Under the pieces are notes generated by a model, which was not told the origin of the DNA, did no database searches, and saw only the letters and a program-made list of their open reading frames with translations. From Chitinophaga sp. LS1 (lineage in GTDB: Bacteria; Bacteroidota; Bacteroidia; Chitinophagales; Chitinophagaceae): DNA of 64,000 bases. Positions 17,254 to 26,426 of the stretch are shown here, piece by piece. Within the stretch, counting starts at the first letter, position 1. Every line of letters begins with the position of its first letter. The position numbers and the translations under genes are program-made. The DNA is taken from contig NZ_CP128362.1 of assembly GCF_034274695.1 (NCBI RefSeq), positions 1,674,001 through 1,738,000 of the forward strand. Direction: 5' to 3'.

Positions 17254-17940
17254 CTATTTATCAAACATCAGTTCACGCACTTTCGCTTTATCTTCTTTCT
17301 CTTTCTCTAATTCAAATGATGTTTTGAATACCCAGTCCCACAAAGAAGAACTCACACCAAATCCTTTCTCTTCTGCCTTATAGTGATGCAGATGATGATT
17401 GCGCCACAATGGTTTCATAAATTTAAACGGTGGATTCCATGCATGAATCGCATAGTGCATGCTGCCATAAATCAGGTAGCCTAACATAAATCCCGGAAAG
17501 AACATATAAGTATACTGTCTCAGGAAAATATACTGCACACCAAATATCACAGATGCCAGTATCAGACTGGGCACAGGTGGCATAAACAACCGTTGCTTGT
17601 CGCGTGGATATTCATGGTGATTACCATGCATCACATAGATAAACCGTCTTACTTTGGGATTCTCACTACTGAAGTGAAACAAGTAGCGGTGCATGATGTA
17701 TTCAAAAAATGTCCAGAATAACATTGCACCAAAAAAGATCGTTAATACATTAGTGATGTTAAATCCTAATGAGGTGTTACTATAATAAAGGCTATACCCG
17801 ATAATTGGGATGTACATGCCCCAAATCACCAATGGATGTGTTTTGGTGAGCATTTCTAAATATCTGCTCTCAAAAAGCCTCGCCTGTCCTTTGTTCTTAA
17901 TCTTATCAAACTTCATGACTCCCTTTAGATTTATTTGCAA
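17254..17940 (-). CDS. Sterol desaturase / fatty acid hydroxylase family protein
   Basis: A 228-residue membrane protein with about four hydrophobic helices and the histidine clusters of the di-iron hydroxylase family: HRYLFH, HGNHHEY, HYAIH and HHLHHY. Enzymes of this family hydroxylate or desaturate lipids such as fatty acids, sterols or carotenoids; in Bacteroidota, sphingolipid or carotenoid modification is plausible but not shown. A second ATG at 17916 (MKFDKIKNK) is an alternative start. The stop codon is one base from the stop of the convergent 108-residue gene. Confidence 0.85.
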   Translation of the reverse strand: MQINLKGVMKFDKIKNKGQARLFESRYLEMLTKTHPLVIWGMYIPIIGYSLYYSNTSLGFNITNVLTIFFGAMLFWTFFEYIMHRYLFHFSSENPKVRRFIYVMHGNHHEYPRDKQRLFMPPVPSLILASVIFGVQYIFLRQYTYMFFPGFMLGYLIYGSMHYAIHAWNPPFKFMKPLWRNHHLHHYKAEEKGFGVSSSLWDWVFKTSFELEKEKEDKAKVRELMFDK

Positions 17941-18440
17941 AATTAAAAGCCTTAAAACCCTTTATTCTTCTCGTTATATCATTTGCCAAAAATTCATATC
18001 CGCTAATATTATGCCGATATTGCCTCCCCTTTTCTGTATGTATTTATGAATTACATCAGGGTCCTTTTTCTTCCTTATTCATATTGATAAATTATCTCAC
18101 CTGTATTTAAAAAAAGGGATACCTTATATATCCATTCTCAGTCCCTGCGGGTATTATTAAAGATTCTCACATATGATATTGATCGTTCCTTTTTTATCCT
18201 TAAAGAAGAAAAACTTAACATCCCTATCACAATAAATTGCCGTGTCATAATGTGGATTTGCTACCTCAGCAGGGTAGTCTGATAAATATGTATACAGCAA
18301 AAGATCATCAATTGTTGAGAGATTGTCCTTTCTCAATTTCGATATTCTCACTGAAATCACCTATCAATCCACTGCGGGCAGATGACCCATTAAAATGTAT
18401 AAGCTATATTTACAAATCATACAACCAGAACGTTAATTTT
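17941..18440. other. AT-rich 500-base spacer
   Basis: This spacer is clearly more AT-rich than its neighbours. It holds one small minus-strand reading frame (18157-18360, listed separately) and otherwise no recognisable RNA gene, terminator or insertion sequence. TATATTTA just before the hydrolase gene is a poor -7 match. Confidence 0.4.
18157..18360 (-). CDS. Doubtful small ORF or gene remnant, 67 aa
   Basis: A GTG-started frame directly preceded in frame by TAG. The translation is protein-like (LSTIDDLLLYTYLSDYPAEV, then TAIYCDRDVKFFFFKDKKGT), ending ICENL, and resembles the C-terminal piece of a larger cytosolic protein, but I cannot name a family. Overlap with an open plus-strand frame and the AT-rich setting make chance or decay quite possible. 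Confidence 0.25.
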   Translation of the reverse strand: MISVRISKLRKDNLSTIDDLLLYTYLSDYPAEVANPHYDTAIYCDRDVKFFFFKDKKGTINIICENL

Positions 18441-19448
18441 ATGAAACTTGTTACTTACCTCCGGGAAGAGAGCGACCAACTGGCAATATTAGTAGACAAC
18501 CAGCTCTACAATACCCAGGACCTTCACCCAAATCTCCCCAGCAGTATGCAAATGTTCCTACTCATGTGGGAAGATGTGATCGACATTGCAAAGGAAGCCG
18601 ACGCACAATTAAAAGCAGGCAAACACGTAGGCATCGCTAGTCCCATTCCACTGGAAAAAGTTACACTAATGGCCCCCGTGCCATTCCCCAATTCCTGCCG
18701 TGATGGTTACGCATTCCGTCAGCACGTTGCTTCTGCACGCCGCAACCGCAGGGTAGAGATGATCGCAGAATTCGATCAGTTCCCGGTTTTTTACTTTACC
18801 AACCACAATGCTATTCAGGGACCAGGTAATGTATATTGCATGCCTGATCACTTCGAAAAACTGGACTTTGAACTGGAAGCTGCTATCGTAATCTGTAAAG
18901 CAGGCCGCAACGTTCCTGCTGAAGAAGCAGATGAATACATCGGCGGTTACATGATCATGAATGATATGAGCGCCCGTACCCTGCAAATGGATGAAATGAA
19001 ACTGAACATGGGCCCCTGCAAAGGCAAGGATTTCAGCACCGTGATCGGTCCTATGCTGGTGACACCCGACGAACTGCAACACCTGCTCACAGAACCTAAA
19101 CCCGGTCATACCGGCAATGCTTATAACCTGAAAATGACCTGTCACGTAAATGGTGTGCAGGTAAGCGAAGGCAATATGGCAGATATGGACTGGACCTTTG
19201 CCGAAATCGTACAGCGCTGCTCTTATGGTGCGAATATCATGCCCGGTGATGTAATTGGTAGTGGTACCGTAGGTACCGGCTGCTTCCTGGAACTGAATGG
19301 CACCGGCAAACTCAATAATCCTGATTATCCTGAACAATGGCTACAGGCCGGCGATGTGGTAGAACTGGAAATTGAGGGGCTGGGAAAACTGACCAATACC
19401 ATCGTTGCAGAAGAATCAGATTTTTCGATCCTCAAACTAAAGAAATAA
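18441..19448 (+). CDS. Fumarylacetoacetate hydrolase family protein
   Basis: A 335-residue enzyme of the FAH fold. Visible: GPGNVYCMPDHFEKLDFELEAA (cut here to its core, with the metal-binding ELE), EYIGGYMIMNDMSAR, GPCKGKDFSTVIGPMLVTPDEL, and MPGDVIGSGTVGTGC. Members cleave beta-diketones such as fumarylacetoacetate at the end of tyrosine breakdown, through a divalent metal. The open frame extends to 18237, but family homology starts at MKLVTYLREESDQLAILVDN (18441). The stop codon abuts the ATG of the flavin reductase gene, so the two form an operon. Homogentisate dioxygenase is not in the window. Confidence 0.85.
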   Translation: MKLVTYLREESDQLAILVDNQLYNTQDLHPNLPSSMQMFLLMWEDVIDIAKEADAQLKAGKHVGIASPIPLEKVTLMAPVPFPNSCRDGYAFRQHVASARRNRRVEMIAEFDQFPVFYFTNHNAIQGPGNVYCMPDHFEKLDFELEAAIVICKAGRNVPAEEADEYIGGYMIMNDMSARTLQMDEMKLNMGPCKGKDFSTVIGPMLVTPDELQHLLTEPKPGHTGNAYNLKMTCHVNGVQVSEGNMADMDWTFAEIVQRCSYGANIMPGDVIGSGTVGTGCFLELNGTGKLNNPDYPEQWLQAGDVVELEIEGLGKLTNTIVAEESDFSILKLKK

Positions 19449-20327
19449 ATGCAGATCATTCCGGGGCAGGTAACCACCGCCGTACTGCAAGGTTATTTAC
19501 AGGGCGCCATCGCTCCCAGACCTATCTGTTTTGCAAGCACTGTCGATAAAGAAGGAAGACCTAATTTATCGCCATTTAGCTTCTTCAATATCTTCGGAAC
19601 TAATCCTGCTACGTTGATTTTTTCACCTTCGCGCAGGGTCAGGGACAATACGACCAAACACACACTGGAGAACCTTTACGAGGTAAAGGAAGTCGTGATC
19701 AATATGGTGAATTATGCCATGGTGCAGCAGACTTCTTTGGCCAGTTGTGAATACCCGAAAGAGATCAGTGAATTTGAGAAAGCGGGGTTTACAGCAATTG
19801 CTGCTGAAAAAGTACGGCCTTTCAGAGTAAAGGAAAGCCCGGTGCAGATTGAGTGTATTGTTAGGCAGATTATTGAAACCGGTACTGAAGGAGGTGCGGG
19901 TAACCTGGTGATTTGTGAACCTGTCATGATCCATATTAGTGATGAAGTGCTGAATGAGAAAGGAGGGATTGATCCGCACAAACTGGACCTGGTAGCGAGA
20001 ATGGGAGGGGACTATTATTGCAGGGCTTCCGGCGATGCGGTATTTGAAGTGGCAAAGCCGAATACAGCATTAGGGATTGGGATTGATGCCCTGCCCTTGC
20101 ATATCCGGAATAGCAGCATTCTGACCGGTAATCATTTGGGACAATTAGCAAATGTGCATGAGCACCCGGTGATAGATCCGGCATTTGAGGATGAGCACCT
20201 GAAGAATATTTTCCAGTATTATAGTATTACGCCTGATGAGATGGAGCGGGAGTTGCATGCATACGCCCAACGGCTATTAGACAAAGGGAAAGTAGCAGAA
20301 GCGTGGCAGATACTACTTGCTGTATAA
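19449..20327 (+). CDS. Flavin reductase family protein
   Basis: A 292-residue protein with an FMN-binding split-barrel: PRPICFASTVDKEGRPNLSP, SFFNIFGTNPATLIFSPSRR, ENLYEVKEVVINMVNYAMV, and SPVQIECIVRQIIETGTEGG. Such proteins reduce FMN with NAD(P)H or act as flavoprotein partners of oxygenases. The C-terminal extension of about 90 residues is normal in this subfamily. It starts at the base following the stop of the FAH-like gene; the pairing is often seen in aromatic amino acid catabolism loci. Confidence 0.88.
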   Translation: MQIIPGQVTTAVLQGYLQGAIAPRPICFASTVDKEGRPNLSPFSFFNIFGTNPATLIFSPSRRVRDNTTKHTLENLYEVKEVVINMVNYAMVQQTSLASCEYPKEISEFEKAGFTAIAAEKVRPFRVKESPVQIECIVRQIIETGTEGGAGNLVICEPVMIHISDEVLNEKGGIDPHKLDLVARMGGDYYCRASGDAVFEVAKPNTALGIGIDALPLHIRNSSILTGNHLGQLANVHEHPVIDPAFEDEHLKNIFQYYSITPDEMERELHAYAQRLLDKGKVAEAWQILLAV

Positions 20328-20330
20328 ATC

Positions 20331-20363
20331 AAAAGGGTTGCGGCCGGAGGCTGCAACCCTTTT
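20331..20363 (+). terminator. Terminator after the flavin reductase gene
   Basis: AAAAGGGTTGC (20331-20341) pairs with GCAACCCTTTT (20353-20363), and the stem continues inward through GGCC/GGCT to a GGA loop. Confidence 0.85.
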
Positions 20364-20368
20364 GACAC

Positions 20369-20407
20369 CAGGAGATGAGGTTTGCCAGAGGCAAACCTCA
20401 TCTCCTG
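20369..20407. terminator. 18-bp perfect stem-loop between convergent genes
   Basis: Bases 20369-20386 (starting CAGGAGATGAGG) pair perfectly with 20390-20407 around loop AGA. It has no T tract on either strand, but lies eight bases from the DUF4197 stop, so it probably marks the end of that transcript. Confidence 0.6.
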
Positions 20408-20414
20408 ATAATAA

Positions 20415-21161
20415 TTATTTCGCTACACTTCCAAACACCTTCTGCAACAGCGCACTCGTTCTCGCCGTTGAATTATTCCTGATATTCTTCTCTTCAATTT
20501 TAATCTGATCAAACAGTGCATTCACTGCCATTCCTGTCACATAATCCTGCAAATCCGGATTTGCCTTTTTGAATGTAGTCGGCAGCTTATTGTAGGAATT
20601 AATGATGTCAGCATAATACTTAGTAGCGTTAGTGCTATCCAGCGCACCTTTTACTACTGGCGCAAATGCAGCTTTCAGATCAGTAGTGGTTTTACCCTTG
20701 AAATATACTGTAGCAGAACTATCCGTTCCTTTCAGAATGTTTAGCGCATCAGCAATAGACATTCCCTTGATAGCAGATACAAAAATTGGCGCTGCAGAAC
20801 CTACTGCTTTTTCAGCTGCACGGTTGATAGACAGAATTGCCTGATCTACCTGTGCACCCAGACCAACACTTCTCAATGTATTCCCAATCTTAACGGCATC
20901 AGGAGGTAATAACAGTTTGTATACCTCACTGCCAAAGAAGCCATCTGTTTTGTTCAACACTCCGATACCTGAAGTCACACCTTTAGAAAGTGCTTCTTTG
21001 ATGGCACTACCTGCATCACTCTCAGAAATCCCGGTAGTACTACCTGATGCACTGCTGGCTGCACTACTTACTGCCTTACTCAAATTCTTCAGTATCTGCG
21101 CCTGAGATACCGTCCCTAAAGAAATACCTGCCAAAAACAGAAGACATAGTTTCTTGTACAT
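20415..21161 (-). CDS. DUF4197 domain-containing protein
   Basis: A 248-residue secreted protein. The signal peptide (KKLCLLFLAGISLGTVSQAQ) is followed by a Ser/Ala-rich stretch and the helical DUF4197 domain: IKEALSKGVTSGIGVLNKTDGFF, KLLLPPDAVKIGNTLR, FVSAIKGMSIADALNILKGTD, ATVYFKGKTTTDLKAAFAPVV, and TGMAVNALFDQIKIEEKNIR. The family is common in Bacteroidota and Proteobacteria and has no known activity; a periplasmic location is likely. Monocistronic, flanked by hairpins. Confidence 0.9.
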   Translation of the reverse strand: MYKKLCLLFLAGISLGTVSQAQILKNLSKAVSSAASSASGSTTGISESDAGSAIKEALSKGVTSGIGVLNKTDGFFGSEVYKLLLPPDAVKIGNTLRSVGLGAQVDQAILSINRAAEKAVGSAAPIFVSAIKGMSIADALNILKGTDSSATVYFKGKTTTDLKAAFAPVVKGALDSTNATKYYADIINSYNKLPTTFKKANPDLQDYVTGMAVNALFDQIKIEEKNIRNNSTARTSALLQKVFGSVAK

Positions 21162-21247
21162 ATTGATTGAAGTTGTGGTTTACATGCAAATTAGTAACAA
21201 TATTTAATCTACCAATTCAATTAATGATGAAGGGTAGCTCATCGCAC

Positions 21248-21282
21248 AGCAGCCCCGGATCGCAATGCGATCCGGGGCTGCT
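21248..21282 (-). terminator. Stem-loop after the universal stress protein gene
   Basis: Sixteen bases from 21248 (AGCAGCCCCGGATCGC) pair perfectly with 21267-21282 around loop AAT. It lies 27 bases after the stop of the minus-strand gene at 21309. Confidence 0.75.
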
Positions 21283-21308
21283 ACAGGCTATAAATGTAAC
21301 GTATTTTC

Positions 21309-22142
21309 CTATTCGTGTATTGCCAGCAAAGGGATATGACTGTGAAAAGCCAGCTGAGTAGTCCGGCTCCTTCTGAACATTCCTTCAAAAAGCCCATGTT
21401 TCCGTGGGATAATAAAGATCAGATCGGCGCCTTCCTTTTCTGAAAAATCCATGATCCCATTCACCACATTCTCATTGTCTACAAAATGGTAAATTGGGTT
21501 ATACCCTTCCAGCAGGGTATCCAGCAGTAAACTCTCCATAGGTGTTTCACCTGCCAGCCCTTTCCCGGAATGATCGATGTTTAACACATGCAGTTCTGCA
21601 TTAAAGGTACTGAGCAAACTCTTCAGGGTTCCAATGGGCGTATTTTCCCCCATATGTTTAAAATCACACGCGAATACGATCTTCCGAATAGGGTGGTACA
21701 CGGCATCTCCTGGTACAATAATCACCGGACAAGCGGTATGCCTGGCCACATCTACCGAATTGGAACCAATGAGAATCTCTTCGAAATGACTGCCCCCTTC
21801 CGTACCCATTATAATCAGATCGGCTTGCTGATCAATGCAAAATCCATCAATATTTGCTGCCAGCAGGTGATTTTCTGCCCGCAGATCCAGTATTACATTA
21901 GCAGGAATTTCGGTTGCCAGCTCCCTTTGCATCTTTTCCAGCCCTTCTTCACTGGCCGCCTTCAGGTCCGCAGGATCTACCATCGGAATAGCCGAAGGCA
22001 TATCCGGCACCGGCACTACCAGCTCATATGCATGGTACAAAACAACCCGGGAAGCCCCCATCTGGCTTGCCAGTCCCAACGCATAGCGGGCGGCATTATA
22101 TGCTGCTGCTGAAAAGTCCGTAGGAACAATAATAGTTTTCAT
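21309..22142 (-). CDS. Universal stress protein, tandem UspA domains
   Basis: A 277-residue protein with two UspA-like halves. The first begins KTIIVPTDFSAAAYNAARYAL and has DLIIMGTEGGSHFEEILIGSN with ACPVIIVPG, the ATP-binding G-x2-G-x9-G region of the family. The second begins RKIVFACDFKHMG and has ADLIFIIPRKHGLFEGMFRR with IPLLAIHE. The glycine pattern is kept in the first half and degenerate in the second, as is usual for tandem Usp proteins. Role: cytosolic stress response, details unknown. Confidence 0.88.
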   Translation of the reverse strand: MKTIIVPTDFSAAAYNAARYALGLASQMGASRVVLYHAYELVVPVPDMPSAIPMVDPADLKAASEEGLEKMQRELATEIPANVILDLRAENHLLAANIDGFCIDQQADLIIMGTEGGSHFEEILIGSNSVDVARHTACPVIIVPGDAVYHPIRKIVFACDFKHMGENTPIGTLKSLLSTFNAELHVLNIDHSGKGLAGETPMESLLLDTLLEGYNPIYHFVDNENVVNGIMDFSEKEGADLIFIIPRKHGLFEGMFRRSRTTQLAFHSHIPLLAIHE

Positions 22143-22221
22143 CTCATTACTGTTTTTAGTGTGGAATATGTAGAACCTATGGAATAAAGAGAAAAATTAA
22201 TGCCAAAGGGGAGAAAACAGT

Positions 22222-22229
22222 TATTTTTG
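22222..22229 (+). promoter_or_regulatory. Candidate -7 element of lysS
   Basis: TATTTTTG fits TAnnTTTG, 29 bases before the ATG at 22258. A -33 partner is not obvious. Confidence 0.45.
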
Positions 22230-22257
22230 CACTCCATTATTGTAATTCAGTATTTAC

Positions 22258-23772
22258 ATGACATCACTATCTGAGCAAGAGATCATACGCAGGGAAAAAC
22301 TGCAGGAACTGGAAAATGCGGGCATCAACCCCTATCCGGCGGAAGAATATCCCGTTAATAATACTGCCGCAAATATAAAGGCCGTATATAGTGAAGAAAC
22401 AAAAGACCAACTGCAAAACATTTGCGTTGCAGGCCGTGTCATGAAGAAACGGGACATGGGGAAGGCGGCTTTCATCAGCCTCCAGGACCATACCGGCTCT
22501 ATTCAGTTGTATATTCGCCGCGATGATATCTGCCCTGGTGAGGACAAGACCATGTTCGATACTGTTTTCAAAAAACTGATCGATCTGGGGGATATTTTAG
22601 GTGCTAAAGGCTATGCTTTTGTGACCAAAACAGGCGAATTGTCTATCCATGTTACACAACTGGATTTTCTCGCTAAATCTCTGCGCGTACTGCCAAACGT
22701 AGCTGAAAAAGACGGTGAAACATTCGATGCCGTAACCGATCCTGAATTCAGATATCGCCAGCGCTACGTAGACCTGATCATCAACCCGTCTGTCAAGGAT
22801 ACCTTTATCAAGCGTACGAAGATCATGCAGACCATCCGTGATTTCTATAACGACCTGGGTTACCTGGAAGTTGAAACACCGATCCTTCAGCCTATTCCTG
22901 GTGGCGCCACTGCACGTCCGTTCAAGACACATCACAATGCACTGGATATTCCATTATATATGCGTATCGCCAATGAGCTTTACCTGAAACGTTTGATCGT
23001 AGGTGGTTTCGATGGGGTGTACGAGTTTGCCAAAGACTTCCGCAACGAAGGTATGGACCGTACCCACAACCCGGAATTTACCGTAATGGAAATGTACGCC
23101 GCTTACAAAGACTACGAGTGGATGATGCGTACCACAGAAACCCTGCTGGAAAAGATCGCCCTCGCCCTGCATGGTACTACCCTGGTACAGGTAGGAGAGA
23201 AGGTGATCGACTTCAAAGCGCCTTTCCGCCGTGTCACTATGTTTGATGCGATTAAAGAACATACCGGTATCGACATTTCCGAAATGGACGAAGCACAGCT
23301 GCGTGATACCTGTAAACAACTGGGTATCGGCGTTGCACCTAGCATGGGTAAGGGTAAACTGATCGACGAGATCTTTGGCGAAAAAGCTGAACACAACTAT
23401 GTACAGCCGACCTTCATCATTGACTATCCGGTGGAAATGAGCCCGCTCACCAAGAAACACCGTAGCAAACCAGGTCTGGTAGAACGCTTTGAACTGATGG
23501 TAAACGGTAAGGAACTGGCCAACGCTTACAGCGAGCTGAATGATCCTATCGACCAGCGCCAGCGCTTCGAAGACCAGGTGAAACTGATGGAAAGAGGTGA
23601 TGACGAAGCGATGTACATCGACTACGACTTCCTCCGTGCCCTGGAATACGGTATGCCACCAACCTCCGGTATCGGTATTGGTATCGACCGTTTGACCATG
23701 ATCATGACAAACAACCTATCTATCCAGGATGTGCTGTTCTTCCCACAAATGAAACCAGAGAAGCTCCAATAG
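22258..23772 (+). CDS. lysS: Lysine--tRNA ligase (class II)
   Basis: A 504-residue class II lysyl-tRNA synthetase. The N-terminal OB-fold anticodon-binding domain (AGRVMKKRDMGKAAFISLQD) is followed by the catalytic core: motif 1 around YLEVETPILQPIPGGATARP, motif 2 FRNEGMDRTHNPEFT, and motif 3 SGIGIGIDRLTMI, ending in the family signature DVLFFPQMKPE. Length and motifs are complete. It charges tRNA-Lys in the cytosol. Its terminator lies 24 bases downstream. Confidence 0.97.
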   Translation: MTSLSEQEIIRREKLQELENAGINPYPAEEYPVNNTAANIKAVYSEETKDQLQNICVAGRVMKKRDMGKAAFISLQDHTGSIQLYIRRDDICPGEDKTMFDTVFKKLIDLGDILGAKGYAFVTKTGELSIHVTQLDFLAKSLRVLPNVAEKDGETFDAVTDPEFRYRQRYVDLIINPSVKDTFIKRTKIMQTIRDFYNDLGYLEVETPILQPIPGGATARPFKTHHNALDIPLYMRIANELYLKRLIVGGFDGVYEFAKDFRNEGMDRTHNPEFTVMEMYAAYKDYEWMMRTTETLLEKIALALHGTTLVQVGEKVIDFKAPFRRVTMFDAIKEHTGIDISEMDEAQLRDTCKQLGIGVAPSMGKGKLIDEIFGEKAEHNYVQPTFIIDYPVEMSPLTKKHRSKPGLVERFELMVNGKELANAYSELNDPIDQRQRFEDQVKLMERGDDEAMYIDYDFLRALEYGMPPTSGIGIGIDRLTMIMTNNLSIQDVLFFPQMKPEKLQ

Positions 23773-23796
23773 TCTTCTCTTTCAACCTTATATCCA

Positions 23797-23826
23797 AAAA
23801 ATCCGGCTCTTAATGGCCGGATTTTT
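23797..23826 (+). terminator. Terminator after lysS
   Basis: AAAAATCCGGC (23797-23807) pairs with GCCGGATTTTT (23816-23826) around an 8-base loop. Confidence 0.85.
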
Positions 23827-23847
23827 AATTTACAACAAATCCGATCT

Positions 23848-25953
23848 ATGCAATTACGTCACTTTACCCGCTACATGGCAGCCCTGGGTCTGTTATCCGC
23901 GCCACTATGCGCCCAGGATAAAAAAGACCTTACCTACGAGCAGATCTGGAAAAATGCCCCTTCCGGCATTTCCCAGCCACTCCCCAACATAACCGGTTGG
24001 GCTGATGACACACATTATATCGAAGTGCGCAATGGCAAGTCTTACAAAGTAGATGTAAAGACGGGTGCAGCGACCGACTATTCCCAGGCCGGCATTGCCG
24101 TATCTGTTCAGGATCACGATATTATCTACACAGCTGCTGATGGTACTACCACACAACTGACAAACGATACGCTCACAGAAAAGAATCCTACGATCTCTCC
24201 TGATGGGAAATATGTGGCCTTTACCCGCCACAATGACCTCTATAGCGTAGAAATAGCCACCAAAAAGGAAACCCGCTATACCAGCGACGCTTCTGACGTG
24301 GTATACAATGGTTACGCCTCCTGGATCTATTATGAAGAAATTCTGGGCCGTGCCTCCCGCTACCGTGCTTTCTGGTGGAGTCCCGATAGCCGCTACCTGG
24401 CTTACATGCGTTTTGACGACTCACAGGTACCCATATTCCCTATTTACAGCGAAAAAGGGCAGCACGGCTTCACAGAAAACACCCGTTATCCAAAAGCCGG
24501 CGATAAAAACCCGGAAGTGAAAGTAGGCGTGGTGCCCGTAGCTGGTGGTGCTACCACCTGGGCAGCTTTTGACGAAAAGGCAGATCAGTACTTCGGTACC
24601 CCTTACTGGACAACCGACAACCACCTATGGATGCAATGGATGAACAGGGGACAGGATAACCTGAAGATCTACGATATCAACCTAACCACCGGCGCTAAAA
24701 AGGAAGTGTACGATGAAAAACAGCCTACCTGGATCGACTGGAAGGATGGAATGACTATTCTTGAGAAAGGTAAAGGATTTATCATGAGAAGTGATAAAAC
24801 AGGCTGGTCACACCTGTACTGGTACAATATGGACGGCTCACTCAAAAAGCAGCTCACGACCGGCAACTGGACGGTGAACTATACCGTAGCCCTGGATGCA
24901 AAACAGGAACAACTCTACTTCGTAGCAAGAAAAGAAGCTTCTACCCGCACAGATCTTTATAAGGTAAACCTGAATACAGCGGCAATTACCCGCCTCACCT
25001 TCGGCGAATACTACCATGCTGCGACCGTAAGTCCCCATGGCGACTACTTCATTACCACCTATTCGAACCTCAATACACCTGGCCGCATTGCGCTGGTAGA
25101 CAATAAAGGCAAGGTAATCAGAGAATTGGGCGATAGCAAAGGCGCTCAATTAGCCAGTTACAACCTGGCCGTGCCCAAATTAATGACTTATACTACCCGC
25201 GACGGGTTGACCCTGCCAATGACGGTTACCATGCCACTACATATGCAGGAAGGCAAAAAATACCCTGTACTCATCAGTATCTATGGTGGGCCTGATGCAG
25301 GCACCGTATACGATCGCTGGAATGGCAACCTGACCGCACAATGGTGGGCCGAAAAAGGTATTATCCAGGTGGTAATTGATAATCGTAGCTCTGGCCAGCT
25401 GGGTAAAATGGGCATGAACTACATCCATCGCAAAACGGGTATCTATGAAATCGAGGATTATATGGATGCCACCAAATGGCTCCGTTCCCAGGCTTATGTA
25501 GATACAAACAAGGTTTGCATAACCGGTGGCAGTTTTGGGGGGTATATGACCTGTATGGCACTGACCTATGGCGCTTCCGTATTTAACTATGGTATGGCGA
25601 ACTATTCGGTGACCGACTGGCAGCTCTACGATAGCCATTATACAGAAAGATATATGGATACCCCTGCCGAGAACCCGGAAGGTTACAAGATCACTTCGCC
25701 TATGCATTACCTGGACCGCTATAAGGGATTAATCAGGATCGTACATGGCACCATGGACGATAATGTACATATGCAGAACAGTATCCAGTTGGTGAATATG
25801 CTGGAAGACATGAATAAGCATTTTGAATTTATGTTAGTTCCGGGAGAGCGTCATGGGTGGAGAACCAGTATCAAGATGAAGCATAGTGATATGGAGATGT
25901 ACCGGTTTATCTATCGCTATTTACTGGAAGAGCCGTTTCCGGCAGAGTTATAA
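23848..25953 (+). CDS. S9 family peptidase, dipeptidyl peptidase IV type
   Basis: A 701-residue secreted peptidase with a signal peptide (RYMAALGLLSAPLCAQ), an N-terminal beta-propeller of the DPPIV_N type (ISPDGKYVAFTRHNDLYSV, then the substrate-binding double Glu in WIYYEEILGRASRYRAFWW) and a C-terminal alpha/beta hydrolase. The nucleophile is Ser562 in GGSFGGYMT, the acid lies in GTMDDNVH (637-638) and the base is His669 in ERHGW. Such enzymes remove X-Pro or X-Ala dipeptides in the periplasm. Copy 2 of the dispersed repeat begins ten bases after the stop. Confidence 0.93.
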   Translation: MQLRHFTRYMAALGLLSAPLCAQDKKDLTYEQIWKNAPSGISQPLPNITGWADDTHYIEVRNGKSYKVDVKTGAATDYSQAGIAVSVQDHDIIYTAADGTTTQLTNDTLTEKNPTISPDGKYVAFTRHNDLYSVEIATKKETRYTSDASDVVYNGYASWIYYEEILGRASRYRAFWWSPDSRYLAYMRFDDSQVPIFPIYSEKGQHGFTENTRYPKAGDKNPEVKVGVVPVAGGATTWAAFDEKADQYFGTPYWTTDNHLWMQWMNRGQDNLKIYDINLTTGAKKEVYDEKQPTWIDWKDGMTILEKGKGFIMRSDKTGWSHLYWYNMDGSLKKQLTTGNWTVNYTVALDAKQEQLYFVARKEASTRTDLYKVNLNTAAITRLTFGEYYHAATVSPHGDYFITTYSNLNTPGRIALVDNKGKVIRELGDSKGAQLASYNLAVPKLMTYTTRDGLTLPMTVTMPLHMQEGKKYPVLISIYGGPDAGTVYDRWNGNLTAQWWAEKGIIQVVIDNRSSGQLGKMGMNYIHRKTGIYEIEDYMDATKWLRSQAYVDTNKVCITGGSFGGYMTCMALTYGASVFNYGMANYSVTDWQLYDSHYTERYMDTPAENPEGYKITSPMHYLDRYKGLIRIVHGTMDDNVHMQNSIQLVNMLEDMNKHFEFMLVPGERHGWRTSIKMKHSDMEMYRFIYRYLLEEPFPAEL

Positions 25954-25962
25954 AAAAAGAAA

Positions 25963-26081
25963 CGGGGCTGCAAGACTACAGCCCCGAAAAATTTTAACCA
26001 TATCTTTATTGAAAAACCTATATCAAAGGTGCACGTATTTTGAATACACGCAAACCCCATTCTGGTGAATGCTATATTTTT
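25963..26081 (+). repeat. Dispersed hairpin repeat, copy 2 (divergent)
   Basis: CGGGGCTG (25963-25970) and CAGCCCCG (25979-25986) form the hairpin with a different stem sequence from the other copies. Then comes ATTTTAACCATATC (25991-26004) with TTTATTGAAAAACCT in place of the usual CTATGAAAAACCT, and 46 bases later GTGAATGCTATATTTTT (26065-26081). Since the stem changed on both arms, pairing seems to be conserved rather than sequence. Confidence 0.65.
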
Positions 26082-26200
26082 GTTTGGGAACGTAATAAAA
26101 AGGAAGTTAAACGTACCGGCTTTTGAAGGGGAAAATCAGTTTTTGAGGGGTGAACGTAACAGATGAGCCGTTAATGGTTATACCTGCCTAAAATATAGAA

Positions 26201-26318
26201 GGGCGGTAAGAATACCGCCCTTGTAATAATTTTAACCATATCCTATGAAAAACCTGAGTCAAAGATATAGTCTACAAAAATGAGTTATCTTCCTATTTCC
26301 GTGAACGTTATAAAATAG
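26201..26318 (+). repeat. Dispersed hairpin repeat, copy 3
   Basis: GGGCGGTA (26201-26208), loop AGAA, TACCGCCC (26213-26220); TTTTAACCATATCC then TATGAAAAACCT ending at 26255; 46 bases later GTGAACGTTATAAAATAG (26301-26318). It lies 120 bases after copy 2, in the same orientation and with identical spacing between the conserved boxes. Confidence 0.75.
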
Positions 26319-26426
26319 TTCGTAAAACAGTAAGAATGAAGAGGTCAGCTGATACATATCAAATAAGATAATATTAATTAATTTTTAAATTGTAAATATT
26401 CTTAATTACTAGCCAATACACCATTA

